Assembly: GCA_043719385.1 (NCBI GenBank)
Contig: JAYSTY010000122.1
Coordinates: 1-22,915, forward strand
Direction: 5' to 3'
Origin: JAFDVL01 sp043719385
GTDB taxonomy: Bacteria; Acidobacteriota; Blastocatellia; RBC074
Length of the DNA: 22,915 nucleotides
In this document: positions 7,023 through 13,949 of the stretch, piece by piece
How the letters are laid out: every line of letters begins with the position of its first letter
Numbering within the stretch: the first letter of the stretch is position 1
Position numbers and translations under genes: made by a program
Notes under the pieces: generated by a model
What the model was told of the DNA's origin: nothing
Database searches by the model: none
What the model saw: the letters and a program-made list of their open reading frames with translations, nothing else

Positions 7023-8192
7023 TCAAAACGGTAAGCCAACATAATTTTCAGCCAATGCTGTCGCGGCTGCGCGTGAACTGGTGACGTATTCTAACTCTGC
7101 CAATTGTATCTTTCTCTGAAACGGATTCGTGTCAGGAAAGCGATGCAGCAGCGACGTCATCCACCACGAAAAATGCTCCGCTCGCCAAATGCGGCGCAGA
7201 CAAATTTCGGAATAGTTTTCAAGCATAGCCGTCTTTCCAGCCTGGTAAAATTCTAAAAACCCTTGCGCCAAAACACGAACATCAGCAATCGCTAAATTCA
7301 TTCCCTTCGCGCCAGTGGGCGGCACGATGTGCGCGGCGTCTCCGGCTAAAAATAAATTTCCGTAGCGCATCGGCTCCGTCACAAAGCTGCGCATGGGCGT
7401 AACGCCTTTTTGAAAAATCCGTCCTTCTTTCAGCGTCAAATCGCTCGCGCCTAAACGTAGTTCAAGTTCTGACCAAATCCGCTCATCAGACCAGTTGGCA
7501 ATGTCTTCGTCAGGTTCACATTGCAGATAGAGCCGCGTAATGTCAGGCGTTCGCATACTGAACAGCGCAAAGCCGCGTTTGTGATGACAGTAAATTAATT
7601 CTTCAGAGGGAGGCTTGGATTCCGCCAGAATTCCAAGCCAGCCAAACGGATACACGCGGTCATAAACATTCAAAACTCCGGCAGGAATCGTCGGGCGACA
7701 AATGCCGTGGAAGCCGTCGCAGCCTGCAATAAAATCACAAACGATTTCCTGCTCTGTGCCGTCTTTTTCAAAACGAATTTTTGGCGCGTTAGTTTCCAAA
7801 TCGTGAATACTGGTGTTTTCGACTTCAAAAAATAACGGAGCGTTCACATCCAATCGCGCCTTGATTAAATCTTTGACGACTTCCTGTTGCCCGTAAACAG
7901 TGATGGCGCGTCCGCCTGTCAGCTCGTACAAATCAATCCGATGACGTTTTTCATTGAAGCTCAACTCAATGCCGTGATGAATCAAGCCTTGTTGCTTCAG
8001 CCGTTCGCCAACGCCGGATTCGTTGAGAATGTCTACCGTTCCCTGTTCCAAAACTCCGGCGCGCACGCGGTCTTCGAGGTAGCTGCGATTACGATTTTCG
8101 ACGACGATGGATTCAATCCCTTGCAAGCGCAACAAGTGCGCCAGAAGCAATCCTGCGGGGCCTGCGCCGACGATGCCGATTTGTGTACGCAT
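7023..8192 (-). CDS. pobA: 4-hydroxybenzoate 3-monooxygenase
   Basis: 389 residues, close to the usual about 394. It hydroxylates 4-hydroxybenzoate to protocatechuate with FAD, NAD(P)H and O2 in the cytoplasm. The FAD motif GIVGAGPAG is at 6-14, the DG motif CDGFHG at 158-163 and the GD motif GDAAHIVPPTGAKGMNLAIAD from 284. The Pseudomonas enzyme's substrate and catalytic residues are present at identical numbers: Y201, S212, R214, R220 and Y222, and the second catalytic tyrosine (Y385 there) is Y384 in AENYVGLPF. This makes the substrate assignment strong. The ATG is only four bases from the arm of repeat R3, so it has no ordinary Shine-Dalgarno sequence. It follows the SDR gene and precedes the MFS transporter. 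Confidence 0.96.
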   Translation of the reverse strand: MRTQIGIVGAGPAGLLLAHLLRLQGIESIVVENRNRSYLEDRVRAGVLEQGTVDILNESGVGERLKQQGLIHHGIELSFNEKRHRIDLYELTGGRAITVYGQQEVVKDLIKARLDVNAPLFFEVENTSIHDLETNAPKIRFEKDGTEQEIVCDFIAGCDGFHGICRPTIPAGVLNVYDRVYPFGWLGILAESKPPSEELIYCHHKRGFALFSMRTPDITRLYLQCEPDEDIANWSDERIWSELELRLGASDLTLKEGRIFQKGVTPMRSFVTEPMRYGNLFLAGDAAHIVPPTGAKGMNLAIADVRVLAQGFLEFYQAGKTAMLENYSEICLRRIWRAEHFSWWMTSLLHRFPDTNPFQRKIQLAELEYVTSSRAAATALAENYVGLPF

Positions 8193-8196
8193 AAAA

Positions 8197-8310
8197 ATGT
8201 AGCGTGAACTGTTAGTTCGCGCTTCGTGATTATGTAAACTTCCGAAAGAACTGAAGCTATTCGGAAGTTACAATTTCTAAATTTCGGCGAACTAACAGTT
8301 CACCGTACAT
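8197..8310. repeat. nested inverted-repeat element R3 filling the SDR-pobA gap
   Basis: Outer arms 8197-8220 and 8287-8310 (24 bases, two mismatches; inner part TGAACTGTTAGTTCGC perfect) enclose an inner hairpin AACTTCCGAA (8237-8246) / TTCGGAAGTT (8260-8269). The arm has the same plan as R2/R5: TGT..G, a small dyad (AACTGTTAGTT), then CG. The gap between the SDR stop and the pobA start is 8193-8312, so the element occupies all but four bases at the pobA side and two at the SDR side. Confidence 0.85.
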
Positions 8311-8312
8311 CG

Positions 8313-9074
8313 TTATCGTGGTGGCAAACGCAACGCGCCATCCAAACGAATGACTGCACCATTCAGCGACATATTCGTTACGCAATGCGCGGCGAGGTCG
8401 GCGAATTCCTGCGCAGCTCCGAGGCGCTTTGGAAACGGAATCGCAGCGGCAAGGCTCTTCTGAATTTCTTCCGGCAAATTTGCCAGCAGCGGAGTTAGAA
8501 ATAATCCTGGCGCAATCGTCATCACGCGAATGCCGAACTGTGCGAGTTCACGCGCCGCAGGCAACGCCATCGCTACGATGCCGCCTTTGGATGCTGCATA
8601 CGCCGCCTGTCCAAGCTGTCCATCAAAAGCCGCCGCAGAAGCAGTTGAAACAATGACGCCGCGTTCGCCGTCTTCCAGCGGCTCAAGCTTTGACATGTCC
8701 GCCGCCGCCAGTCGCAGCATATTGAATGAGCCTAATAAATTCACCCGAATCACACGCTCAAAATCGGATAATGCCTGTGGGCCTTCTTTGCCGAGAATGC
8801 GTTTGGCGACACCAATGCCTGCGCAGTTGATGAGGATGCGCGCCGCGCCGTGCGCTTCACGTGCTTGTGCAATCGCGGCTTCAGCGGCTTCGGGACTGGC
8901 AACGTCGCACACGATAGCAATGCCGCCAATTTTGGCTGCGACTGCTTCAGCCGCTTCTTTGTTGATGTCAAGGACAGTGACTTTGACGCCTGCTGCCGCG
9001 AGTGTTTCCGCCGTCGCCGCGCCTAAGCCGGAGCCGCCTCCAGTGACGATGGCAGTATTTCCTTGAAGTTTCAT
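8313..9074 (-). CDS. SDR oxidoreductase, 3-hydroxyacyl-CoA dehydrogenase (HSD17B10-like)
   Basis: 253 residues. Classical short-chain dehydrogenase motifs: TGGGSGLG (11-18) for NAD binding, D36 after strand 2 (VLDINKE) favouring NAD over NADP, NCAG (83-86), the active-site serine region STASAAAF (143-150), and YAASK (Y159, K163). The pattern VSTASAAAFDGQLGQAAYAASKGGI and the C-terminal FPKRLG resemble type-2 3-hydroxyacyl-CoA dehydrogenases. Just downstream of feruloyl-CoA synthase, a reasonable role is oxidation of the 3-hydroxy-3-arylpropionyl-CoA intermediate in CoA-dependent, beta-oxidation-like shortening of hydroxycinnamates; that step is inference. AGGAG precedes the ATG at a rather long distance of about 11 bases. 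Confidence 0.88.
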   Translation of the reverse strand: MKLQGNTAIVTGGGSGLGAATAETLAAAGVKVTVLDINKEAAEAVAAKIGGIAIVCDVASPEAAEAAIAQAREAHGAARILINCAGIGVAKRILGKEGPQALSDFERVIRVNLLGSFNMLRLAAADMSKLEPLEDGERGVIVSTASAAAFDGQLGQAAYAASKGGIVAMALPAARELAQFGIRVMTIAPGLFLTPLLANLPEEIQKSLAAAIPFPKRLGAAQEFADLAAHCVTNMSLNGAVIRLDGALRLPPR

Positions 9075-9137
9075 AATTGTAATTTCTCCTGAATAATTGA
9101 GAGGTCAATGCACGTGTTAGCACGCGGGCTTTTGCCA

Positions 9138-11000
9138 TTAGAGACCAATCACACGATCTGAATTGGAATAAATTTCTTCGACGAATTCTCTGCGATGTTC
9201 AAGCACGGCGCGTTGATTGAGGTAGCCTTTATCAGTAATTTCTCCGGCATCAATGGACGGAAATTCTTCCAGCAAAATTGCCCGCGTGGCGTAGGTCGAA
9301 CTGCCTCCGCCTTGCGTTTGTAATGCCCGCATTCCGTGACGTACAGCTTCGCGCACACGATCATCCGTAATTAATTCTGACAGCTTTTTTTCTTCTCCGA
9401 TTTCTGGACATAAACTGTGGCAACCTGCCAGGCTGGGAAAAATTAAGAATCCAATTTCATCACGGTCGTGACCTGTAATTACGATGTCCTGCGCGACGGG
9501 AGCCAGCGCCGAAATTGCTTTCACGCGTAAAGCCCCTACGTGAACCCACGTTCCGCTGGTCAACTTAAATTCTTCGGACACGCGTCCCGCAAATTCAAGC
9601 CCCTGCGATGGATCATCAGGATCAACAAAGCGCGCGGCGTCGCCCATTTTATAAAAACCTTCTTCGTCAAACGCAGCAGCAGTCAAATGATCCTGCTTCC
9701 AATATCCGGGGGTGACGTTTTTACCTTTCACGCGCAATTCAAATTTATCGCTTTCACCAACGGGAATCATTTTGACCTGTACGCCGGGGATCGGTAAGCC
9801 AAGCCCGCCGGAGCGCGAAGTTTCAAAATGGATGACTGTCACACCCGGCGCAGTTTCGGTTGCGCCATACCCCGAAGTGAGGTGAATTCTTTTTCCAAGT
9901 TCAGCAATGGCGACACGATTTAAGCGTTCCCACAAGCTCGCAGGCAAAGCCGCTCCGCCGTAAAGCATAACTTTTAGTCGTGCAAAAAAATTGCGACGCA
10001 GCGCAGCATCATTTTCAAGAAACGGTAACAACGCTTCAAATCCACGTGGGACATTGAGGTAAACCGTCGGAGAAATTTCGCGCAGATTTTGCACAGTCTT
10101 TTCAATCATTCCGGGCATCGGACGACCATCGTCAATGTAATACGATCCGCCGTGTACGAGCGCCATGCCGAAAATTTTATTGCCCGCCATCGTGTGATTC
10201 CACGGCAACCAATCCACAAAAACGGGCGGCTCTTCGACTAAAAATTTCCACGTCTGTCCGTGCGCTTGTTGATTGCAACAAATCATTCGCTGCGTATTGA
10301 TGACGGCTTTAGGTTCACCTGTCGAACCTGAGGTAAGCAAAAACTTAATGATCGTATCCGGCGTGATTGCGGCGAAATGACGATTCACGACCTCGACATT
10401 TTCGGATGCGAGCAACGAAGAAAATGCGCGGCTTGGACGCTTCAAATTTTCGCTATTGTGGTTGACGATTAATTCAAAATTGAAATCGGATAAGGCTTCA
10501 ATCGCCGGACGAAAACGTTCGCCATCTTCCGCAAAAACCAAGCCAGGTTGAAGCAGAGAAAAAATCGAACGCAGCTTTTTGAAATCAGTAGAGACCAATG
10601 AATACGCGGTCGAAATTGGCACGTATGGAATTCCGACATGCATCGCCGCCAAGGCCAGCAACGCATGTTCGATGGAATTTTCAGAGAGAATCGCAAGCGG
10701 ACGCTCCGATGAAAGATCATACTCAAGCAAGGCCGTCGCAATGGCACGGACTCGCTTGAGCATTTCAGCGTAAGTCAGCGTTCGCCATTCGTCGCCGTCG
10801 CGTTGCGCCAGATAAATTTGGTCTGGTTTTTCCTTAGCCCAGCGTTCGAGAAATTCACCGAGGCAGCGCGAATACGGCGCAAGCGGCTCCGGCGAACGCA
10901 AAATCAATGTCCCGTCAGTGCGGCGTTTGACCTCAACTTTTGCTTCGAGAAAATTGACGGGGACAAATTCTGTTGCGGTAATAGAAAGTAAATCTGTCAT
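9138..11000 (-). CDS. fcs: feruloyl-CoA synthase (hydroxycinnamate-CoA ligase, ANL superfamily)
   Basis: 620 residues, as for bacterial feruloyl-CoA synthases. It activates ferulate, p-coumarate or caffeate with ATP and CoA, the committed step of catabolism. The adenylation P-loop is LLTSGSTGEPKAV (221-233), followed by the family-typical DWLPWNHTMAGNKIFGMALV and YYIDDGRP, then YGATET (378-383), the hinge region GRVSEEFKLTSGTWVHV, and a C-terminal lysine in AGEITDKGYLNQR (about K591) in the position of the catalytic adenylation lysine. Related arylpropionate or arylacetate ligases cannot be ruled out. Repeat R4 lies upstream; the SDR gene follows after 63 bases. No Shine-Dalgarno sequence is visible at the ATG. 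Confidence 0.87.
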   Translation of the reverse strand: MTDLLSITATEFVPVNFLEAKVEVKRRTDGTLILRSPEPLAPYSRCLGEFLERWAKEKPDQIYLAQRDGDEWRTLTYAEMLKRVRAIATALLEYDLSSERPLAILSENSIEHALLALAAMHVGIPYVPISTAYSLVSTDFKKLRSIFSLLQPGLVFAEDGERFRPAIEALSDFNFELIVNHNSENLKRPSRAFSSLLASENVEVVNRHFAAITPDTIIKFLLTSGSTGEPKAVINTQRMICCNQQAHGQTWKFLVEEPPVFVDWLPWNHTMAGNKIFGMALVHGGSYYIDDGRPMPGMIEKTVQNLREISPTVYLNVPRGFEALLPFLENDAALRRNFFARLKVMLYGGAALPASLWERLNRVAIAELGKRIHLTSGYGATETAPGVTVIHFETSRSGGLGLPIPGVQVKMIPVGESDKFELRVKGKNVTPGYWKQDHLTAAAFDEEGFYKMGDAARFVDPDDPSQGLEFAGRVSEEFKLTSGTWVHVGALRVKAISALAPVAQDIVITGHDRDEIGFLIFPSLAGCHSLCPEIGEEKKLSELITDDRVREAVRHGMRALQTQGGGSSTYATRAILLEEFPSIDAGEITDKGYLNQRAVLEHRREFVEEIYSNSDRVIGL

Positions 11001-11046
11001 TTTAAGTTGATCGTATCAGTAGCCACTGCTTGCACTCATTCCTTGC

Positions 11047-11239
11047 GGCTCTGCCGCCCGGATGTGCGGAAAGGCTCTGCCTTTCCAGTGAGTAGAAGCA
11101 AGAAGGGCTGCGCCCGTTTTGACAATTTATAGAGTTGCAACCAGTTATTAAATAATTGCGGTCATGATTGAGCGTAGCCCTGAAATCAATCCAATTGTTG
11201 GAAAGGCGGAGCCTTTCCGCACATCCGGGCGGCGGAGCC
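11047..11239. repeat. inverted-repeat element R4 with 40-bp double-hairpin arms
   Basis: Arms 11047-11086 and 11200-11239 are 40 bases and pair as inverted repeats with only two mismatches. Each arm holds two small hairpins: GGC-TCT-GCC and GGAAAGGC-TCT-GCCTTTCC on the left, with TCC loops in the other arm (minus-strand reading). Both mismatches fall in those loops. Inside is a second, imperfect pair: AGGGCTGCGCCC (11104-11115) against GAGCGTAGCCCT (11170-11181), 10 of 12 matching. No open frame of interest. It occupies most of the 279-bp gap 11001-11279 between the MetE-like gene and fcs; the remaining bases show nothing recognisable. Confidence 0.88.
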
Positions 11240-11279
11240 ACAATACAAAAAACGGCGCTTAGCAATAATTCAAATATTG

Positions 11280-12368
11280 CTAAGCGCCCCAAACCTCGTG
11301 AGCAACTTCCACTGACAATTGCAGCTTTGCCAACTGATCATCTTCGGTCAGATGATTGCCTTCCAGTGTCGAAGCGAATCCGCATTGCGGGCTTAATGCC
11401 AATCGTTCCAGCGGCACAAATTTTGCGGCTTCTGTAATGCGGCTTTTAATTTCTGCTTTATTTTCCAGTGCGGCTTTTTTGGAACTGATAAGACCCAGCA
11501 CAACCGTGCGATCTTCGGGTACTTCGGCTAGTGGTTCAAATCCGCCCGAACGCGCATCGTCAAATTCCAGTAGGAAGCGATCAAATTTCGTGTTGCTGAA
11601 AACCTTTGTGATCGGCCCGTAATCGCCCTGCGCATAAAACTTACTTTGATTATTTCCGCGACAAAGATGCAACGCAAAACTAATGCCGGGATTACTGCCG
11701 ATGACCGCGTTGTCCATCTCAATCGCCAAATCAAGCAAACGGTCGGGATCGTTGCCGCGCGCACGATAACCTTCGCGCAAAACCGGATCAAGCAGCGCCG
11801 TATATTGCGGCGAATCAATTTGAATATAATTGCAGCCGAGGCGAATTAATTCAGCGACTTCGCCACGCAAAATATTTACGAGATCGGCGAGGTAAGCATC
11901 AACCGTCGCATACGCCGATTTCGATTTTTCCGCGTCATAATACGCCGCAGCCTGTTGTGCGCTGATGAGTGTAACCTTTGCGGGAGCTTTGGTTTTCGCT
12001 CGCAGATAAGTAAATTCTTCGGCGCACATGTGGCGTTTACGCTGGAGTTTTGAGACGACGACCGGACGTTGCAGGACAAGTTCTTCGCCCGCTTCATCAC
12101 GGAACGGAATCGCCCAGCCACCATATTTATCGTAGCCTTCGACGGCATCAATCAAATGCCCGTAAAAAGCATAACGGCGCAATTCGCCATCAGTAATGAC
12201 TGCAATTCCGGCGCGTTCCTGCAAAGCAATCGCTTCGTCTACGGCTTGGTCTTCGATTTGTTTGAAGGCAATATCAGTCAGCGTTCCGGCTTCGTGTGCA
12301 GCACGGGCTTCTTTCAGGTAAGCAGGGCGTAATAAACTTCCGACGACATCAGTTTTATAATTATTCAT
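11280..12368 (-). CDS. MetE C-terminal-like zinc methyltransferase-fold protein (COG0620 type)
   Basis: 362 residues forming a single TIM barrel like the C-terminal catalytic half of cobalamin-independent methionine synthase; the N-terminal half found in true MetE (about 750 residues) is absent. Zinc ligands can be matched: HLC (H234, C236), E268 in LLEFDD and C329 in LSPQCGF. VGSLLRP at 9-15 is the usual start of this family, and IQIDSP (182-187) corresponds to the IQIDEP substrate strand. Such short proteins include methyltransferases and alkyl-thiol transferases, so methionine synthesis should not be assumed. It starts three bases after the DUF3237 stop, so the two are coupled. In this cluster a role in handling methoxyl groups of ferulate or vanillate is possible but unproven. 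Confidence 0.8.
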   Translation of the reverse strand: MNNYKTDVVGSLLRPAYLKEARAAHEAGTLTDIAFKQIEDQAVDEAIALQERAGIAVITDGELRRYAFYGHLIDAVEGYDKYGGWAIPFRDEAGEELVLQRPVVVSKLQRKRHMCAEEFTYLRAKTKAPAKVTLISAQQAAAYYDAEKSKSAYATVDAYLADLVNILRGEVAELIRLGCNYIQIDSPQYTALLDPVLREGYRARGNDPDRLLDLAIEMDNAVIGSNPGISFALHLCRGNNQSKFYAQGDYGPITKVFSNTKFDRFLLEFDDARSGGFEPLAEVPEDRTVVLGLISSKKAALENKAEIKSRITEAAKFVPLERLALSPQCGFASTLEGNHLTEDDQLAKLQLSVEVAHEVWGA

Positions 12369-12371
12369 GAA

Positions 12372-12842
12372 TTATTTCACTTCGTAAAAATCAAGTAACA
12401 CTTCTTCTTTCGTGCGTACGCCTGAACAAACACAAATGATGCGATTGAGCCACGCATATTTTTTGTCTCCGGTTTCAAAGGTCGGTGAAGCGCGAAAATA
12501 ATATTTCGTGGGATCAACCTGTTCGCCACGCGCAATCGCCGCGAGGGCTTCGGGCGGCCCGTGACGAAAGCCGGAATTCTTTACATAAATCAACGCGCCA
12601 TCATCGGTCTTCAAGGTATAGCGAGCTTCCAGTAAAGCCGTTCCATCAGCGACGATAATTTGCCAGTCGGCTCCACCTGAAAGAATTTCACCGCGCATTT
12701 TCACGCCTTCAAAGCGTCCACCAGTGATCGGAATAATGCGGCGTTCTCCCGTCAACACTGCGCCGATCATTTGCGGAGCGCCGATTTTGACGGCGACATG
12801 GCATAACGGCTCTAATCTTGGAATGGGTGGTTTTAGTTCCAT
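12372..12842 (-). CDS. DUF3237 (UPF0311) family protein
   Basis: 156 residues. The conserved DUF3237 features are present: ERRIIPITGGRFEG, RGEILSGGADWQIIVADGTA, ARYTLKTDDGALIYVKNSGFRHGPPE and YYFRASPTFETGDKKYAWLNR. The family is a small beta-barrel with no established activity; members often lie next to aromatic or terpenoid catabolic genes. The start at ATG 12842 (MELKPPIP) is chosen because the open frame upstream runs through repeat R5; the arm of R5 ends four bases before this ATG and GGACATTTCTT within it may act as a weak ribosome site. It is followed after three bases by the MetE-like gene, so the two proteins probably work together. Confidence 0.85.
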   Translation of the reverse strand: MELKPPIPRLEPLCHVAVKIGAPQMIGAVLTGERRIIPITGGRFEGVKMRGEILSGGADWQIIVADGTALLEARYTLKTDDGALIYVKNSGFRHGPPEALAAIARGEQVDPTKYYFRASPTFETGDKKYAWLNRIICVCSGVRTKEEVLLDFYEVK

Positions 12843-12846
12843 AAGA

Positions 12847-12931
12847 AATGTCCGATAAACTTTAGTTTGTCGCTGACCTGGCAAAAATTCTTCCCGATGA
12901 AAGCTCGACAAACTAAAGTTTATCGGACATT
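12847..12931. repeat. inverted-repeat element R5, perfect 26-bp arms
   Basis: Arms 12847-12872 and 12906-12931 are perfect inverted repeats of 26 bases around a 33-base loop. The arm (core TCCGATAAACTTTAGTTTGT) matches that of R2 at 6930-7006. The stop codon of the DUF1932 gene (GTC CGA TAA, 12920-12922) is formed inside the right arm, and the left arm ends four bases before the DUF3237 ATG. It therefore bridges two genes with no other spacer. Confidence 0.9.
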
Positions 12932-13810
12932 CGCTATCGCCTTCACAATTTCTCGATAATCGTCCGGTGGTTTGCCTCCGAATTCTGCCAATAAATTCAG
13001 GCTCGCACCCCAATCCTGCCGTTTGACAATGGCTTCGGTCATGATTGGTTCGACGCCAATATCGCGGAGCGTCACAGCAACTTCTTCTAATTCCCGTGCC
13101 CGTCGTTCGCCGTGTTCGATCACGCGCCCGACCATGTAGCTCGCCATTTTTTTCCAGTTCATTCCTGGCATTGTTTCTTCCAACGTAGCGAACACACGCT
13201 CATCCGCGCCGTATGGAACCGCGCCTAATACACATTCGAGTAACAACGCCTCCATCCCTTTGACGATAATACTCCGACACATTTTCGTCGCGGAAGCTGC
13301 GCCAATTTGTTCAGAAATAATTTCCAAATTCATTCCGAAGGGAGAAAGTAATTTCACGAATTCCTGCGCGTGGATGCCACCTAAAAACATTGGTACGCAA
13401 TGACCGTGCGGAGGAACCGGAGACATAATCGCAATTTCGACAAAGCGTGCGCCGCGTGCTTCGATTAAATTTCCGATGGATGATTTGAGCGCAGGCGAAA
13501 TCGAATTCAAATCTGCGTAGAAATGGTGCGGTAAAAGATACGGCGCATTTTGTTCAGCGGCTTCGAGCGCTTTATTAGCCGTGACAGTCGAAAGAATTAC
13601 GTCAGCATTTTCTGCAAGTAATTCATTCGAAGCCAATAAATTCACGCCACTTTCATCAGCGCGTTGTTGAATCTTTTCGCTGCGCCCTGGCGTGTTCGTG
13701 TGAATATCAAACGCGACGATCCGCTTGACGCCTGCACCGCGTAAGCCTTGGGCTAGATGAAAGCCCGCTTCACCAAAACCGATAAAACCGACTGTCAGAT
13801 CACTTCTCAT
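12920..13810 (-). CDS. NAD(P)-dependent beta-hydroxyacid dehydrogenase-like protein with DUF1932 domain
   Basis: 296 residues. The N-terminal Rossmann domain shows VGFIGFGEAG (8-17; G-x-G-x-x-G) and resembles 6-phosphogluconate and 3-hydroxyisobutyrate dehydrogenases, with ADVILSTVTANKALEAAE and the FVEIAIMSPVPP strand. The C-terminal helical part, SATKMCRSIIVKGMEALLLE and following, is the DUF1932 domain; the lysine in ATKMCRSI is at the place of the catalytic lysine of that superfamily. It probably oxidises or reduces a hydroxy acid or related intermediate in the cytoplasm; the substrate is unknown. Its last codons and stop lie inside repeat R5, so the C-terminal VR may be repeat-derived. 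It is the first cytoplasmic enzyme after the exported GH3 gene, 139 bases away. Confidence 0.85.
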   Translation of the reverse strand: MRSDLTVGFIGFGEAGFHLAQGLRGAGVKRIVAFDIHTNTPGRSEKIQQRADESGVNLLASNELLAENADVILSTVTANKALEAAEQNAPYLLPHHFYADLNSISPALKSSIGNLIEARGARFVEIAIMSPVPPHGHCVPMFLGGIHAQEFVKLLSPFGMNLEIISEQIGAASATKMCRSIIVKGMEALLLECVLGAVPYGADERVFATLEETMPGMNWKKMASYMVGRVIEHGERRARELEEVAVTLRDIGVEPIMTEAIVKRQDWGASLNLLAEFGGKPPDDYREIVKAIANVR

Positions 13811-13949
13811 ACTCTATTTCGATGCACCCTGATTCAGGTGAGAAAATATATCTGGACTCCCTATTTTCTTGATCTCCGCTTAATCATTAAATATCGGCGG
13901 AGATATAATCAATGCCCCGGTAAGGTAGATTGGTAGCTTGCTTTACACT

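Noticed and set aside
11047..11239. Insertion sequence
   Set aside because: Long terminal inverted repeats are present but there is no transposase frame in 193 bp and no obvious target duplication; described as a non-coding element.
11280..12368. True methionine synthase (metE)
   Set aside because: Only the C-terminal barrel is present (362 residues instead of about 750), and context is catabolic.
6930..12931. CRISPR array or tandem repeats
   Set aside because: The repeats are inverted pairs at separate gene junctions, without regularly spaced direct repeats or spacers, and no cas gene is present.
12843..13013. 57-residue upstream extension of the DUF3237 protein
   Set aside because: It runs antisense-free through repeat R5 and the end of the DUF1932 gene in another frame; DUF3237 homology begins after ATG 12842.
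13872..13904. Inverted repeat ATCTCCGC / GCGGAGAT between GH3 and DUF1932 genes as a terminator
   Set aside because: The loop is 17 bases and no T-run follows on the minus strand; the neighbouring genes fit one cluster. It may be a decayed repeat.
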